DNA from: Xylocopa sonorina
Taxonomy: Eukaryota > Arthropoda > Insecta > Hymenoptera > Apidae
DNA length: 64,000 nucleotides
Direction: 5' to 3'
NCBI RefSeq assembly: GCF_050948175.1
Contig: NW_027490147.1
Location: forward strand, 744,001-808,000
Position numbers and translations under genes: made by a program. The notes under the pieces are model-generated. The model was not told the DNA's origin. It was given only the letters and a program-made list of their open reading frames with translations, and did not search any database. Shown piece by piece: positions 50,401 to 61,928 of this stretch. Each line of letters begins with the position of its first letter. Within the stretch, counting starts at the first letter, position 1.

Positions 50401-53100
50401 ATATAGTGCCGGTATGGTGTCACCATCATCTTGTCGTTTGTTATCTGGGGTGCTTTTGAGAGCATTATTCGAAATTGAATTTGAACACATAGCTACTTAA
50501 TCGCGAATTTGTATGTACGTAATTATACATGACTGCATACAAACAATATCATACTCTTTTATAATCAATGCGATAAAAGAATATAAGACGAAGAACTATC
50601 CACTCGTATCAGGAGTAAAAACAGTGTTTAGTATGCAAGGTTCGTTGTAAAATACAATTAAGCAGTTAATATATCAAATGACAGCACATAATAAATTACT
50701 GAAAGTAGAATGATATGAATAGTAAGAAAAACATTTATTTGTTAGATGTTTATAAATTCAAATTTAAAAGTCCAAGTCACATTTAATATATTATTGTTTA
50801 ACAAGGTGATTTAATGTTGTTTCAAATAGGCGTGTATTACTAGCTGGTACTTCTGTCAATATAATTTCATTTCTGCTGGATACAGTAAAAACACATTTGC
50901 AACCTAAGCAAGGGTTCATTAGATCTGGTGGATTTTCCAAATTTTAGAAAGGGATGATGGCACTAGTAGTTGGTTCAGTGCCAGGTGATAAATATATACA
51001 ACAAGCAACGCAACGTAAACGGATTTAAAATGTTCAAGATTATATAAATTAAACTATTACACTTTCATAATCCATGTAGCGCTTCTGTTCTTTGTAACTT
51101 TCTAAGAGTCCCGGGAATGTAATGCAATGTAAAGAAGTTTGGAAACAAAGAAAGCAGGCCTTAATCCTCCTTTATCTGAGAAGATAAAGGAACCTTGGAT
51201 CTGTTACGTATTGTGATTACCGGCGTGCTGTGTTAAGGGATATATAATTCAGTTTTAATTTTCTAAACGAGAAAAATTCAAATAAATTTGGAGTTGAAAC
51301 ATTGGAAGAAAAATTCTGCGTGTGAAAAATGCTGTATGCAGTGCAATAGCCGCTTCATAACCCCTTGATATTCTGCAGAATATCTTATGTCATTTTATAA
51401 CTATGAAACCTGTTATGTGGTATTTCTGCAACTGGTACCATACACAAGGGGCGCGCGCGCTCACACACACGCACACGCACATACGAAGTCCATCAATATT
51501 AGAGATACTGTGTATTTATTGGAGCATGCGGACAGAAAGAAAGGACTATTATATGGATAAATTGTAGAATTGTATTTGTAATTGATAATTAGATTATAAA
51601 AATTTATACGCTTTTATCAGAAATTTAAATACGTCAAAATTGCAACAGGCAGGTGTGTAAATATCACTTTGCGATCTCATTTGATTTTGGCAGTTATACT
51701 TATATATAAGCATCCATCCAGGCATAAAGCTTGATAATCTTTCAACTATAAAATAATTATGAAACATTAGACTCTTTGCTGGCGCTGATCTATCTTATCG
51801 TTTTCGGAACTTGTAAAGCAGCTAGAACTATAATAACCAAGTACTTTATATCTTTGCTCATTGGTTTCTCAGAAAATATTAAATATGAATAACTATGTTC
51901 ATTTTATTATAAATGTATGAGTAAAGTTCAATCTACATAAATAAATATATTCAAGCGCAATTTATTTAATTTATATCATTTAGCGTTACAAAATGTATAA
52001 AAATATATTTTACTTCCGTTTTTTAAATATTTTAAATAATTTATATTATCATATTAAACTTTTACAAAAAGTAACAAAACTTTTATAAGTAGGAACAAAT
52101 TTTTTCTTAATTAGTTAATATGTCGGTTCTTTTTAAGAAAACGTTATTTAATTTTTCAAAGTAAGTTTCAACTTCAAATTGACCATTAATTTCACTAATT
52201 TCATTGCTTTTCGTAGATCACCGCTAATTTTTAACGTTCCCATTACGGCTTTGTCGATGTAAGTTTTAGTTCTCCGAAAGATATATAATATTATGTTATT
52301 AGTAAAATTATTTTGCATTTCTAATTAATTTGAACGTAAAAAATATATCTTTTTTATGAGAAAGCTTGCGAGAAAATTTTGAGAATACATTGTTAATGTT
52401 GTACCTAGTGGTTGACTAGGTTCTCCTCTCCCTACCGCACCTTTTTACCATTTTTAAGATTCAAAAACCGTGTACCAGCTTCGTCACCTTTAAAATTTAC
52501 GAAATTTACATATTGTAAATTTTTGCAAAAGTAATATTAATTAACTTTTGAATTATGGTTGCTTGGGCAATAAATGAGACTGATCTATGATATGCTGTAA
52601 TGTACAAAGGCTAATACATTTTTTTTAACATAATGAACAATAGATAGTATTTGAGCTTACAGTTTTGCTAAGAATCTCGCTGTTTAAATTAGTTTAGATG
52701 ACAATTAATATTTACACGATCTTTTCCTCTGATTTATCTGTAAAATTTGTTTGTTCTTTTCAATTGTCATATATAATTATCCAAATTTATATGTTCCAAA
52801 TTCTCATCTAGGAAGGAATCGTGCAACAATTTATCTTATCAATAATATTTATATTCTGTAAAATAAATTGATATGTTTACTAAAATATAAATTATACATT
52901 CATGTATGAATTGTAAACCTTTAGTTAATTATTCACACCTGGATTACACGCATAATGTGTCACCTCAGACATTCCTTCAGTTCTTTATTATTGCCTCATC
53001 GATTAAGGACTGATTAGTAACAGATTTACTGTCTTTGCAAAATAAAAGCGTACATTGCATCATCCATTATTTCCAGTTTCCCACTATAATTTTGTGATTC
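47491..53100. other. AT-rich unassigned stretch
   Basis: About 5.6 kb with no recognisable gene, RNA or transposon. Open frames of 60-134 codons at 48320-49490 (+ strand) have Lys/Ile/Asn/Tyr-rich composition expected from AT-rich DNA. Weak splice-like sites (GTAAGT at 48401, TTACAG near 48455) do not build a recognised protein. A CA-rich tract lies at 51462-51481. Otherwise I see nothing supportable. Confidence 0.6.
51462..51481. repeat. CA-rich microsatellite
   Basis: CACACACACGCACACGCACA following a short GC run, about 20-30 bp. Confidence 0.8.
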
Positions 53101-53385
53101 TGGCTGGCGTTGCTTGTGATTAATAATCCATGAATTATGGACGACTGGAGTTACCAACAACCGATAACGTATGCTATCACACACGGCTGGTGTATCCAAT
53201 AGTAGGTAACTCAAGACTTATCAACGACTGGAGTTGCCTGCGGTCGGTAAGTCACGATATATCGACAGTAGGTGATGCATGCAGTCGATAACTCATGATA
53301 TTATAACGGTTGGTATTGCCAATAGTCGATAATTCAAGAATTATCGACGGATGGTATTGCCAGCTATCGATAATTCATCTCTTAC
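53101..53385. repeat. Tandem repeat, about 40-48 bp, six copies
   Basis: Unit of the form ACGACTGGAGTTGCC-GC-GTCGATAACTCA-GA-TTATCG. Six imperfect units with small length differences end before the telomere-type tract. Confidence 0.75.
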
Positions 53386-53394
53386 TTGGCTTAA

Positions 53395-53640
53395 CTTAAT
53401 CTAACATCCTCCACACTTAATTTAAACTAAAATAAACCCAGTTACACCTAGTCTGACTTAACCTGCCTTCACTCAAGTCTAACCCAACCTAACACAATCT
53501 AACTTTACCTCTTTCAAACACATACAAATCAAGCTTACGTTTTCCTAAGTCTAACCCAACATAACCGAGCAACCTAAAATCATTCTCAAACATAAACCAA
53601 CCTAACCTAACCTAGCATAACCCAATCTAATGTAACCACA
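53395..53640. repeat. Degenerate CCTAA telomere-type tract
   Basis: Repeated TAACCTAACC, CTAACCCAACCTAA and CCAACCTAACCTAACCTAG motifs in a C/A-rich strand, interspersed with mutated units. CCTAA is the complement of the insect telomere repeat TTAGG. The tract is internal and worn, so it is either an old interstitial telomere remnant or a similar microsatellite. Confidence 0.6.
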
Positions 53641-54367
53641 CTTCCATCTGAGGACGGAAGCAACCTTCGCAACTTTCCCTTATGCATTAAGTCTTCGGCA
53701 GTTTCGGAGTGGCAGAGATCCGCTCCGATTGAAAGTTTATTCACGTTATGTAATGTAATGGTCGGCGGGTTCAATTGGAGCGAGTTCGCATCGAATACAG
53801 GAGCGCCTTCGGCGAAATGAAAACGAATAGTCGGAAGAAAATAAAACTTTACTAAAATATCGTACGACAATCCGATATATCGACGCGTATCTAATATATG
53901 TCTAACTAAAACATAATTCGAAAAATGCAAAGGATAAGAGGGAACATTCTCCAGTATATGACATATATAAATCAATGGATGCAAGAGAGAATACTCGATC
54001 TCGGTGTAGCGTGACCGGGGTGCCATTCTGAAGCAATCGCATAACGCCGGTTCCGGGATGGTGTAGAGACGGAATGTGGAGGCTGGAAAGCATAAAATAA
54101 TAACAATGTAAAACTAAAGAGAAAGAAAAAGAAGATCTGTGGAAACATTGCATTTATTAGGAGGACATCCTAGAAATATCAAACAACAGATTATATATCA
54201 TACCGAAAGGGCAAGGTACAACGAGATAGACAATATACTGAGAGAAAATAAAAATATCGAGAAACTTAAAAAGAAAATAATAACTTAGATTGAACGAATC
54301 AATATCACTGATCCCGGCAAGCTTAATGGAAAACGCATGATTACGAATCGGTTAGAGTATAAGATAG

Positions 54368-55640
54368 ATGCTGGTCGCGATTCGAGTGGCCCTGGGAGTC
54401 CCCCACCCGCATCAAGGCAGGCAGCAGGATGGTAGGGGCCTGCAGCCCCACCCCCCAAATCCCACCTCCGGCGCGAGCGAGGCTGTTGTGTATACGCTGC
54501 TGAGAGGTGCTGCCGGCTCGCGATACGGAATCAGCCCCATCGAATCCTGGCAGAAGATTAAGGATAGGGAAATAGAGAAGGATAAGGAAAGCGTATATGA
54601 GGGAGAAAAAGAAAGCCTCGGAAGAAAGCACAGACACGAAACGAGAAGCATCAGGAGCCGAAGTAAGGGAACCAAAAAAGAAAGAGCAGAATAGTGGAAA
54701 AGCTACCGATAAGAATAACGTCTACACTTTCAAATAGAAGAATAGACAACCACACATCAGACCAATGATAGATATTTTGAGCGAGGATACGGCGAAGCTA
54801 ATGATATATTAGAAAACATTAGTGGGAAACATCAGGCACATAAAAAAAACTGACATCGAACGCTTGATGAAACTAGTGGCGAACGTTTACAGAGAAAAAT
54901 GAAGCAATTGAAGGAACAGGAAACATTCGAGTACAAGCAGCGAGATGGGGAAACGTAGGAAAAACGACTGATATACGAAAAGATGGCATAAGAAAATCGA
55001 GAGTGGGAGCTATAATTCTGGAATTTAAGAAGAGAACAGGTGTAGAGAACAAAATAAAGAAGATAAAAAGATCTCTGAAAAAAGGATTCGAAGTAAAGCA
55101 TACGAGTGCGAGTATAATGCCCCAACTAAGGGACATATACCCGTTGGATTACCAGAGAAGATATAAAGGAGGATATAAGACGAACATTGAATGAAATCGA
55201 AGGAAAGGATAGGGGTATAAACGTCAAGTTGTTAAAACAAACGTGGAGAGGCAACCAAGTCGCGTTAGTTGAGTGTGAACAAGAATACAGCAAATAGCTG
55301 GAGAAGATAAAACGACTCAGAACAGCATTGACCTCTTGTCCCTGCTAAGTGCTACCAAGAGTAGAGAGATGCTTCAAGTGCCATAAACTGGGACATATCG
55401 GCAGAAATTGCGAAGAAGTCAAGGATATTAAGCAAACCTGCAGAAGATGTGGATTCCAGAATCGTACGATGATTGATTTCATCGCGAACAAACCGAAGAA
55501 ATGTATCATCTGCAGCGAAGCAGGAAGTAAAACGAGAAACGAAAATGGAATTGCAAGTCCTACAAATCGATCTGAACAAATGCCGAATTGTGCAAGATAT
55601 CATGCAGCAAATGCGAATGAGTCAAGAGACTGACGTGGTA
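54368..55640 (+). pseudogene. ORF1 (gag-like) remnant with zinc knuckles
   Basis: An N-terminal Pro/Gly- then Lys/Glu-rich piece (54368-54694) and a middle piece (55003-55194) precede a cysteine-rich piece (55349-55633). The first knuckle is CFKCHKLGHIGRNC (C-x2-C-x4-H-x4-C). CRRCG and CIIC follow as parts of damaged second and third knuckles. This arrangement is usual for R1-clade ORF1 proteins, which bind RNA. Stops and frameshifts separate the pieces. Confidence 0.72.
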
Positions 55641-56230
55641 ATAATATCAGAAGCACACAAGATGGAAGAATACTGCCTGCTAGACGAGAACGGTGACGCT
55701 CCGATATGGATAACCGGCGTTAATCGAAAATGTTGCACATATGGCACCACATACTCCTCGACCGGAATCGTTCATGCAATGCTCGTAGGAATAAAAGTTA
55801 TAAGCTGCTACTTCTCGCCGAACAGGAACGGAAAGTAATTGAAAAATATATAAACAAAATTGAGGTTAAGATAGAAAAGGGAGAGAAAGCAAACAGATAA
55901 TAATCGCAGATGACCTGAACGAAAAATCAGTAATCTGGGGTAGTAAGAAGAACAACCATAGAGAGGGAAAGATCATCAAAATGGCTCTAAGAGACGATTT
56001 AATCGCGACGAATCCGAAAAAAGACTATAGATACTTTAAGAACGGAAACAAATCAAAAATAGACATAATGTTGATAGGAGTTGCATATACGCTAAGTTGC
56101 GTAAAGTAGAAGAGTTTGAGATATTTTCAGCGTCGGACCATCAATACGTACTACTTACCTTCCAAAGTACGAATTACTAGAACAACGAAGAAGGATTTGC
56201 AAGCCTCGATGGGAAGAAAGCAAATTGGGG
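55540..56230 (+). pseudogene. ORF2 endonuclease remnant
   Basis: Starts LQVLQIDLNKCRIVQDIM followed by DVVIISEAH, matching the first two blocks of R1-clade apurinic-like endonucleases. IIADDLNEKSVIWGS then occupies the GDFNAKS-WGS position near 55905-55950. NKSKIDIMLIG and SDHQYV, containing the catalytic SDH, follow at about 56050-56150. At least one stop and one frameshift are present. Sequence similarity ends near 56230; no reverse transcriptase follows. Confidence 0.75.
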
Positions 56231-56814
56231 CAAAGCAAATAAATGATCGACTTATATAATATAGAGATATTTATGTTTATTTAGAGGAGATGATCTATAT
56301 TTAAGCAACTCATATATATGATAATTGTAATTATATAAACCAATTTCAAATATTTAATTAAAACATCATGGAATGATATGAAATTAGATAGTATTTTATA
56401 TGTAATGGAGTATCTTAAGGAGATATTGTATTCAGAATTAACTAAAGTATAAAATATGTATTAGTATTTATATCAATTTGAAATATTTACTTGAAACATC
56501 ATGGAAGGATGTGGTCCATGGAGTGGGGGATTAACGGATCGTTGCGAGGAGCATGCGGTCCAGCGAGTGGGGAATCGCGTCTCGAGGTGGAGTCAGTGGC
56601 GCGTCTTTCGCGTCTTTCATATGTTTAACATATGAAATAGTATAATGAAGTAGTATAGCATGAACTTACAATTACGTGTGTGTTGTTCGTGTCTTGCATT
56701 CATAACGTGTGTAACTTGGATTTATGAATTCTTATATGTAGCAATACATGAGTCAAGATATAGTATATATATGTATGTGGGAGGACTAAAACTAGAGTTC
56801 AAGTTCAGGTAAAG
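56231..56814. other. AT-rich stretch with a duplicated segment
   Basis: Non-coding. A block AAATATTTA-TT-AAACATCATGGAA with TATATCAATTT-like lead occurs twice about 150 bp apart (about 56340 and 56480). A short GC-rich segment follows at 56510-56620. Confidence 0.55.
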
Positions 56815-57207
56815 TCACCTCCCAGAATTGCAAGGGTCCCCATTGAGGTGATGGGCTGCGGCTACGCCTTTCAGCAGGACGGAATCCCGCATGCGAGATG
56901 GACAAGGGTGTTCATCTTTGATGCGAGCGAGGCAGATATACTCATTAGTACGACTGAGACAGTAGTGCTCATCGATGAGACTGAAACAGCAATGCCTGGT
57001 GTGAACGAGCCATGTATACTGGTCGGTTCGAGTGACACAGCGGTACTTGGAGTGTGTGAGCGCGTGCAAGTGTGGTCGCGTGAACGCTGCCGGTTGCCGA
57101 TTCTGCAGGCCAAGTGGCAGGTTGTCTGAGTCCAAGTGTTGATGCTGGGAGTGCGAGAAAGCTAATGTGTGGAATGGGTGGCAAGCGCTACTCCCGACTT
57201 TACACTT
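56815..57207. repeat. Dispersed repeat copy C
   Basis: Similar to copy B (44373-44576), with an extra internal portion. It includes a decayed short repeat of the type CATCGATGAGACTGAAACAG and GAGTGACACAGCGGTACTTG. The end (GCGCTACTCCCGACTTTACACTTA) corresponds to GCGCTAAGCCTGACGTCACACTAC in copy B. Satellite follows directly. Confidence 0.55.
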
Positions 57208-57430
57208 AGAAGGCTATCCCGTTGCATGAATTTGTAGAACTCATATTGTTTTCAAGAGCAGAAGCAGATAAGCATAATGCAATGCATAGAACATTACAAA
57301 TAACTTACCTTGAATCGTTGAAGTGAGATGGGCTGTCGCATTACATGCAGCATTAGAACTCTCATGCATTGGCACGCAGACACTACAAAACGTCATCACA
57401 TTGCATGCAATTGTATGATTCATAGGATTC
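57208..57430 (+). repeat. Satellite, orientation A
   Basis: About one and a quarter monomers (CTATCCCGTTGCATG, GCAGATAAGCATAATGC, CACTACAAAACGTCATC), switching to orientation B near 57431. Confidence 0.85.
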
Positions 57431-58726
57431 ACAAGTATCGCTGCAATAGAGTTCTAATGCTTCATGTATCGCGATGATACATTTCATTCCAAAGTTTCAA
57501 AGCATGTAAGTAGTAATGGCCTATGCAATGCATTATACTCGTTTGCTACTCCTCCTCAGAAGAATCTCAGTACGAATATTTCATATAAAGCGATTGCATT
57601 TCACAGTGTCTGCATGCCAAAGCAATAGATTTCTACTGCTCCATGCAATGCGATACCGCACCTCATTTCAACGTTTCAAAGTAAGTAAGCTCTAATATTC
57701 TATACATAGCATTATGCTTATATGCTTTTACATTTCAGAAGATTGATAATTTTACAGTTTGATGCAACTGGAGGGCGGTTCATACTATCTGCATATCAAA
57801 GCAGTAGAGCTGTAGTGCTCCACGCAATGCAATGGCACATCTTATTTCTGCTTTTCAAAGTAAGTAAGTTATAAACTTCTATGCATAACAATATGGTTGA
57901 GTGCTTCTACATTTCAAGAGAATGGGAATTCTATGTAGTTCCATGCAACCGGATGGAGATTTATGATGTTTGCATAATGTAATTACGAAACGCAGTTCTA
58001 CTGCTCCATGCAATGCGGTGTCGCATCTCATTTCAACGTTTCAATTTAAATAAGCTGTAATCTTCTATGCACATCATTATGTGTATCTGTTTCAGCTCTT
58101 CACGCCAATATAAAATATACTGTTCCATACAATTCAATGGCGTCTTAAGGTGTCTGCGTGTCAAAGCAATACAGATCTAATGCTCAATGCAATGCGATGG
58201 CGCATTTCATTTCAATGTATCAAAGTAAGTGAGCTGTAATCTTCTATACATAACATTATGCTTATCTGCTTCCACACTACGAAAGAATGTGAATTCTACA
58301 GTTCCGTGCATCGGGATGTTACTGCGTATGAAATAAGGAGACTTCCACTGATCCATATAATGTGATGGTACATATAGTTTCAACGTTTAAAGGGAATTAA
58401 ACTGTAATCTTCTACGTATTTCATTATGCTGTTCTTCTTCTACACTTCAGAGGAATATGTATTCGACAGTTCTATGCAACTGTGTGGCGCATCAAAGCGT
58501 CTGTGTGTCAAAGCATTAGAGTTTAATACTCCACGCAATGCGATAACACATATAATCTCAACGTTCCAAAGTAAGTAACCTGTATTTTTCTATACATAGC
58601 AATATGCTTACCTGCTTCTACACATTAACGGAATGTTTACGTTACAGTTCCATGCAATGGGATGTTGCATATCATTCCAACGATTCAAAGAATGTAAGCT
58701 GTAATATTTTATGCATAGCATTATGC
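57431..58726 (-). repeat. Satellite array, orientation B, subfamily I
   Basis: Seven or so monomers (TCCATGCAATGCGATGGCGC, CAACGTTTCAAAGTAAGTAA, CATAGCATTATGCTTAT). The last is cut at GCATTATGC by the TTAA of the piggyBac element and resumes at 61110. Confidence 0.88.
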
Positions 58727-58730
58727 TTAA

Positions 58731-61105
58731 TGCATTGATAACCGGCGATCTAAGAGACATTTAAAGCCTGAGCGTCTGCAACGTATTGCCATCTTAAATC
58801 CCAGTCCTCCGCCGGCCATATTCGTTTGTTTCAGGTCACTGAATAGCGAAACAAAATATTTAAAATGTTATATAGTTTCGTCAAATAAAACATTTTATTT
58901 GCATATTCATCATATACAATTTAACGTTAATTAGAGAAAGATGATCGAAATTTTTAATTTATATTAACAGAAAAAAATACAGTTTCTTATTTCATGGTGG
59001 ATTATTTCATATATATAACGTAAACAGACGGCAAATGTTTTAATACTTGAAGCAAGTGTGGTATTTCTCGAAACACTGTCCAAGATGTAAAGGTACTATG
59101 CATTCAGCACAAATAAAGCTGTTCTCGCTTCTTTTTTTACCAGCAGAGCAAACTTTAAAAGATGTCGTACGAATCGGTTTCTTTCCCTGATCCAAGAATT
59201 CTGGTAACTTTATTATTCTTCATATGATCCGAAAGTCTCTGGGGCTCTCATATATCGTTGTGCAAGGTGCAGGAACATGTACAGAAGTACTTAAATTGTT
59301 AGAAGGAGTAATAATAGAGGTATCAGTTGGTACATCTTGTACATTTGCGCTTTCCTCGATCCAAGAACGTCCATCAATATGTAAAAATTGTTTATATTTT
59401 ATAATGTTGCCATTCAATTCAATATATAATCTAAATGCATTAAACAGTGCGCAATTTAAAAGAAATGAGACTGTCTTCTTCGTTCACTTCACCGTTTTTC
59501 TCATGATGGAGCAATATGATAAATAATGATCTGCCAAATCTGCACCCATCATATATTTACTATATTCTGTGACGGTATAAGGTTTTGCAATTTCTAGTTT
59601 AGTTTTCCTATGTATTTTATTTGTTTTCATTCATTCTCCCGAATGTATTGTGGAAACCATGTGTACGACATTCTGTTTCGGCTTCCACGCCAGTACTAAA
59701 ACTTCACCCATTCTTTTGCATCTATAATCTCCAGTTTTCAATCTGAAATGCAGTAAAGACTCAGGAATACCCTTATTTGCTCTAATTGTACCATAAACTC
59801 GTGTACCATTTGTCATGAGCAATTCTGCTGTTTTAATGCTATTATAATAGTTGTCCATGTATAAGTGGTGTCCCAAATATATATTTTTATCAAGTAATGA
59901 CATAATAGTCTGGTCCAATTTATTGCCTTCCGCACAGTACATTTCTATATTAGTAACATATCTGGTTCTAGTTTCGCAAAGCATACGGCAGAATAGGCCG
60001 TACTTTATTATTTTTGCCGGATCGTATGTTTTTAAAGACAATATTCCACGCCATGGAATAATGGATTAATCAAACGAAAGTTCTTTCCTGGATGTGATTT
60101 AATCTTGCGATTGACCGAATCTTAGCGAGCTTATTAGAACCGGTTATTGTTTGATTATTTGAAAAATGCCACGCCCTACAAATCTGGCGAAATCTCTTAC
60201 GTAGCATTATAGTGGAGAACGATGGTTTTCTCGTGTAAAATTCGAAGAACCAGTAATCATCTTTTACATCTTTCCTTACCTGGCCTATCATTATAATTAT
60301 ACTAAGAAATTTTTTCATCTCGGCTAGAGTAATATCACGTCACTTTGATATTTTCTTCCTCTCACTCATCTTGTCCTTATATTGCTGGTAATACATGTTG
60401 GATTCATTGATCATTAATTGAAACAAATCATTGCCAGTAAACAATTCGACGATTTCTCTCACGCTTTTGTTATCAATAGGAAAAATTTTTGGGCCCGGCT
60501 CACCTGTAAAATCTGATGCAGTAGAAATTTTATCGACATCTGACCATTCTTCACTGTAACTATACAATTCTGTGAACATTACACAATCACTGGAATTATC
60601 GGAATCACTTGAATGCTGTAGTGGATTGCCTGTTGATCTTATTCTTGGACTCACATCACTATCGCTGTCCTCGACTTTTATATAAAATTCTTCTGAATGC
60701 ACCGAATAATCCGATAGAGAATCAGCAATATACTCATCAATAGTATCACTCATATTATGTAGGTAAAAAGTTACAAAAAAGTAAACCGTGTCATACTGGG
60801 AAACTGGAAGGGTAAGCGTACGAAATAGAAAATGACTATGGAATGCACTGTTCTAGAATAATTCTTGCTTTGATTGTTTCTAAACTATCGTATGAGTTTT
60901 ATGTTTTTGGCATAAAAATGAAGATCGACATAACCATACAAGTACATACAAATCGATGTACAAGATACTCAAACCAGCAAAGAATTGCACATCATCGTAG
61001 GATCAGCGCACAAGCGTCAGACACAGAAACGAGCGTTTTCGCGGGGCCGGCGCTCAAGTGACATACTCAAAAACCCGCGTTATCGTGGGGACGGCTGTCA
61101 ATGTG
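58731..61105 (-). mobile_element. piggyBac transposon relic 2, TTAA-flanked
   Basis: TTAA at 58727-58730 and 61106-61109. The right terminus on the minus strand reads CACATTGACAGCCGTCC. The left terminus TGCATTGATAACCGG matches it imperfectly. Excision rebuilds one satellite monomer. It encodes a nearly full-length transposase on the minus strand (59040-60753). Length 2,375 bp. Confidence 0.88.
59040..60753 (-). pseudogene. piggyBac transposase pseudogene 2, nearly full length
   Basis: Begins MSDTIDEYIADSLSD with an acidic N-terminus, then GEPGPKIFP and LFTGNDLFQLM (60753-60340). RKRFRQICRAWHFSNN follows (60318-60070), then ELSFD immediately followed by a stop where Glu normally follows the first catalytic Asp, and IIPWRG. 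MSLKTYDPAKIIKYG opens the next piece (60041-59631), with HLYMDNYYNS holding the second Asp. KPYTVTEYSKYMMGADLADH contains the third Asp and RKTVKWTKKTVSF follows (59600-59420). A stop near 59220 precedes the C-terminal cysteine-rich motif VCSAGKKRSENSFICAEC (about 59150-59090). Two premature stops and two frame breaks disable an otherwise complete gene of roughly 560 codons. Confidence 0.88.
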
Positions 61106-61109
61106 TTAA

Positions 61110-61640
61110 CAGCTTCAGGTCTTCAAAAGAATATGAATTGTACAGTTCCATGCAATGGAATGGAGTTTGGAGTCTGGAATGTCTGTGTGTCAAAGCAGAA
61201 GAGTACTAATGCCCTATGCAATGCGATGACGCATAGCATGTCATCGTTTCGAGGTAAGTAAGCGGTATACTTCGATGCATAGCACAATGCTTATCTGCTT
61301 CTACATTTCAAGAGAAAGTAAATGCTAGAGTTCTTTGCACCTGGATTGCACTTCACAGTGTCTGCGTGGCAAATCAGCGGTGTTCTAAAAAGCACCATGC
61401 ATTGCAATGGCCCACCTGATTTCAATAATTCGAAGTAAGTAAGCTGTAATCTTCTATGGATAGCATTATGCTTATTTGCTTTTGCACTTCAAGAGAATGA
61501 GGATTCTACAGTTCCATGCAACGGGATGCCGCTTCATAGTGTCAGCTTGTCAAAGCAGTAGAGTTCTAATGCTCCATGCAAAGTGATAGCGCATTTCATG
61601 TCAAGTTCTCAAAGTAAGTAAGCAGTAATCTTCTACGCAT
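61110..61640 (-). repeat. Satellite array, orientation B
   Basis: Three monomers continuing the one split at 58726. The array ends at the LTR of the second gypsy element (61643). Confidence 0.87.
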
Positions 61641-61928
61641 AATGTAGGAAACTCAATAATTAAAGACAACTACAAGGTTCTGTAAATTATTAAATAGTTC
61701 CTTTCAACTGAGATATTACTCCAAGGACTGCTAATGAATAACTGCTTCATCGTGTTAAAACATATACCCGAAATATCATTTATTCCGCACATTCGCTCTC
61801 TCGCATTCTAGAATGTTCCATACACGTAACATTTGAAACTTGAATTATTGATTAGCTTTTAGATTTAGATAATTTCGTTATCCTTCACTCGGCCGTCCTG
61901 CATGAACGTTTGTCCCGAATGTCTTCAT

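Larger units (their letters stand above)
53645..56230 (+). mobile_element. Truncated R1-clade non-LTR retrotransposon next to the telomere-type tract
   Basis: A 5' non-coding or degenerate part (53645-54360) is followed by ORF1 pieces and the endonuclease portion of ORF2 on the + strand. The element stops near 56230 before any reverse transcriptase. Coding is interrupted by stops and shifts. Its place beside CCTAA repeats suggests the telomere-targeting TRAS/SART relatives of R1, but the missing RT prevents a firm call. Confidence 0.65.

Noticed and set aside
54341..55136. Minus-strand Phe/Ser/Leu-rich frames at 54341-55136
   Set aside because: They are antisense to the Lys/Glu/Arg-rich ORF1 of the R1-clade fragment.
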